Source of the DNA: Chryseobacterium gleum
GTDB lineage: Bacteria; Bacteroidota; Bacteroidia; Flavobacteriales_D; Sanyastnellaceae
DNA length: 6,839 nt
Direction of reading: 5' to 3'
Assembly (NCBI GenBank): GCA_945878835.1
Contig: CAMCUG010000078.1
Location: 1 to 6,839 of the forward strand
The position numbers and the translations under genes were made by a program. Position 1 is the stretch's first letter; every line of letters starts with the position of its first letter. Under the pieces are notes generated by a model. It was not told where the DNA came from, did not search any database, and saw nothing but the letters and a program-made list of their open reading frames with translations. Of this stretch, positions 5,176 through 6,839 are shown one piece after another.

Positions 5176-6789
5176 TTATAAATTCTGAATCAGATTCTTC
5201 TTCGGATATTTCACCGTGAATCGCAATTGACGCTTCTCTGTCTTCTCGGGTTCAATGGTCATCTTCCACGTTACTTTTCCAGTGGTAATGTCTTGAGTAG
5301 CGCCTGAAAGTTCCTCAACTACAACTTCCAAATCTGCATTCTGCGTGAGTGGAACTTGGTCGTAGACTTCAATGTTGATTGCCTTCTTCTTCGTGTTCAC
5401 GATGGTAATTTCATACGCCTTCGAAGTAGATTTCTTCACTCCGAAAACACTGGTCTTACAGAAGTCTTTCACTTGATCGCGCTTCACCGTAATGGCGTTG
5501 TCGCGTCCCAATGACAATTGAAGCGTATCGTTTGCTAAAGCAGGATCTATGTATCCGTTTCCAACAAAAGTTCCTTTGAAATAAATGTTACTTTCTCCGC
5601 TGAGTAGGCTGTACTGCATCCAGTCGATAATATCGGCTTGCAAATAAGCCGAAGCTTCCAATTTCGGGATAGCTACGTATTTGTAAGACGCTTTCAAGCG
5701 TTGCTTTTGCATAACCACTTCAACCGGCTGATTGTCGCTGGCGATGTCGTATTTGATTGAAATCTTGAATTCTGTACTTACTGAATTTGAGGTAATTGTT
5801 GTAAAGGAAGCAGACGTCTGCATGTTATTCATTGCCCGAGAATCCTTATCCATTTCCGCCATATATCCAGATGCCATAGCTGCAGGCTTCCGCTCGTAAT
5901 CGTCCTCTGCTTTTGCTCTTCCTCGATATGCTTGTGGTGCGTATATGTTCACGTACCATGGATTCAAAGCTGGGACCTGTGCACCCACATTTGGATTACC
6001 TGTTGAAATGGTAAGGTTCACTCGCTTCCAATCTGCGCCTGTGCCTTGCCACACCTTTGCGCGATAAGTGAATTCAATATCAGATTCAATGTCTTCTGCA
6101 CGCAAATCGTAATAAGGTGTCCAACCTGCATTCGTTGCTAAATAAGTAATCACCACATCTACTTTTTTATCCTCGTCTGTTGTTACAACAAATTCAATTT
6201 CACCTGGATTGGTAACGTTCTGCGATTGCAACTGCGAAAGCTGCGTTTGCAAATGCTGAAGCTTTTCGTTGTTCTCGCGATCGGTTTGATTCAAGTCTAA
6301 AATCTTGTATTCAATTTCCTTCATGCGACTTCTGTAAAAGTCTGCCATCTCTAAAAGGTCTTCGCGAATAAGCAATGCATTGTCGCCCTTAATGGAGCGA
6401 TTGGCCTGCAAGAAAGCCTTTTCTTCCTGATAAACAGCGCGTAAACTTGCGCGCTCAGAAGTTTGAAATCCCAAAAGTTTAATACTGTCTTGAATGGCAC
6501 GCACGCGGGTATTCGAAACCTTAGAAGTGTAATTCATCTGATGCTTCACACTTAGAATGGTGTAATCCTTACTTCCTAAAATCTGAATAGAGTTAACGTC
6601 CATGCCGGCTGTAAGTCCAGATAGAACAAGGGTATTCTCCCCCTTCTTCAAGTTTACATCGCCCTTATGCGTCACTTGCGCACCGCTCAAGAATAGTGTT
6701 ACATCGGTGATTGGAGCGGTTACGCTTTTTGATTGAGAAAAAGAAACAAACGCACATAGCGCAAAGAAAAGGGTTAGCCTTCTATTCAT
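5176..6789 (-). CDS. Secreted DUF4140/DUF4139 (MuiA-like) protein
   Basis: The biochemical function is unknown. The 537-residue protein starts with a likely Sec signal peptide, MNRR then LTLFFALCAFVSF, probably cut near residue 20. C12 does not lie in a good lipobox, so it is probably not a lipoprotein. Residues about 25-90 form a DUF4140-like beta domain (ITDVTLFLSGAQVTHKGDVN). Residues about 95-190 look alpha-helical and coiled-coil-like, ending in a Gln-rich LQHLQTQLSQLQSQ. From about 200 the DUF4139 beta-rich domain begins, with YLATNAGWTPYYDLRAEDI at 216-234. Residues about 285-340 form a low-complexity, Met/Ala/Ser-rich insert. Such proteins are often named mucoidy inhibitor MuiA, a label that rests on limited evidence. 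The export signal and the coupling to a lipid acyltransferase suggest an envelope role; this is inference. The ATG is supported by the signal peptide. Confidence 0.88.
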   Translation of the reverse strand: MNRRLTLFFALCAFVSFSQSKSVTAPITDVTLFLSGAQVTHKGDVNLKKGENTLVLSGLTAGMDVNSIQILGSKDYTILSVKHQMNYTSKVSNTRVRAIQDSIKLLGFQTSERASLRAVYQEEKAFLQANRSIKGDNALLIREDLLEMADFYRSRMKEIEYKILDLNQTDRENNEKLQHLQTQLSQLQSQNVTNPGEIEFVVTTDEDKKVDVVITYLATNAGWTPYYDLRAEDIESDIEFTYRAKVWQGTGADWKRVNLTISTGNPNVGAQVPALNPWYVNIYAPQAYRGRAKAEDDYERKPAAMASGYMAEMDKDSRAMNNMQTSASFTTITSNSVSTEFKISIKYDIASDNQPVEVVMQKQRLKASYKYVAIPKLEASAYLQADIIDWMQYSLLSGESNIYFKGTFVGNGYIDPALANDTLQLSLGRDNAITVKRDQVKDFCKTSVFGVKKSTSKAYEITIVNTKKKAINIEVYDQVPLTQNADLEVVVEELSGATQDITTGKVTWKMTIEPEKTEKRQLRFTVKYPKKNLIQNL

Positions 6790-6806
6790 GGTCTAATAAT
6801 TTTTTG

Positions 6807-6836
6807 TAAAAATAAGTCTTTGTGGAACAGATTCAA
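6807..6836 (-). promoter_or_regulatory. Candidate promoter of the DUF4139-acyltransferase unit
   Basis: TTG (6836-6834) is followed after exactly 19 nt by TATTTTTA (6814-6807). This fits the Bacteroidetes TTG-N19-TAnnTTTG pattern except that the last base is A instead of G. The box ends 17 nt before the ATG, giving a short leader of about 10 nt. The TTG is only 3 bases from the window edge, so nothing upstream can be assessed. Confidence 0.45.
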
Positions 6837-6839
6837 GAC

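Overview
The window comes from a member of the Bacteroidetes (Bacteroidota), probably Flavobacteriia-like. Three things support this. The proteins resemble that phylum's versions, including a DUF4140/DUF4139 secreted protein and a Bacteroidetes-style IF3. Upstream regions carry -7 boxes of the TAnnTTTG type, with TTG elements 19 bp upstream in two cases, instead of sigma70-like -35/-10 boxes. Almost every gene lacks a Shine-Dalgarno sequence. Genus and species cannot be named from the sequence alone.

All eight genes lie on the minus strand, so transcription runs from the right end to the left. (1) 6789-4301 is a tight two-gene envelope unit: a secreted DUF4140/DUF4139 (MuiA-like) protein followed, two bases later, by an LpxL/HtrB-type lipid acyltransferase. 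(2) 4250-3772 is a self-contained bL19 (rplS) unit, with a consensus promoter, a short leader with a hairpin, and a strong intrinsic terminator with a UUCG loop. (3) 3771-3607 is a short gene-free stretch with two further hairpins. (4) 3606-6 is the translation cluster: a MazG-like nucleotide pyrophosphohydrolase, thrS, infC, rpmI and rplT. The order thrS-infC-rpmI-rplT is a classical conserved bacterial cluster.

The most notable feature is the start of infC. The first ATG is 19 nt from a perfect AGGAGG, the only strong Shine-Dalgarno in the window. An in-frame AUA sits 7 nt from it and an AUC 4 nt from it. IF3 therefore probably begins at a non-AUG codon, as in E. coli (AUU), where this lets IF3 repress its own synthesis. 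Other regulatory candidates are a GNRA-capped hairpin with an asymmetric bulge just before rplT (possible L20 operator), a hairpin at the 5' end of the rplS message, and a very short thrS leader that leaves no room for an E. coli-type threonyl operator or a T-box.

I see no mobile element, CRISPR array, tRNA or rRNA, and no evidence of a new multi-gene system. The window is mostly housekeeping. The least understood gene is the DUF4139 protein.
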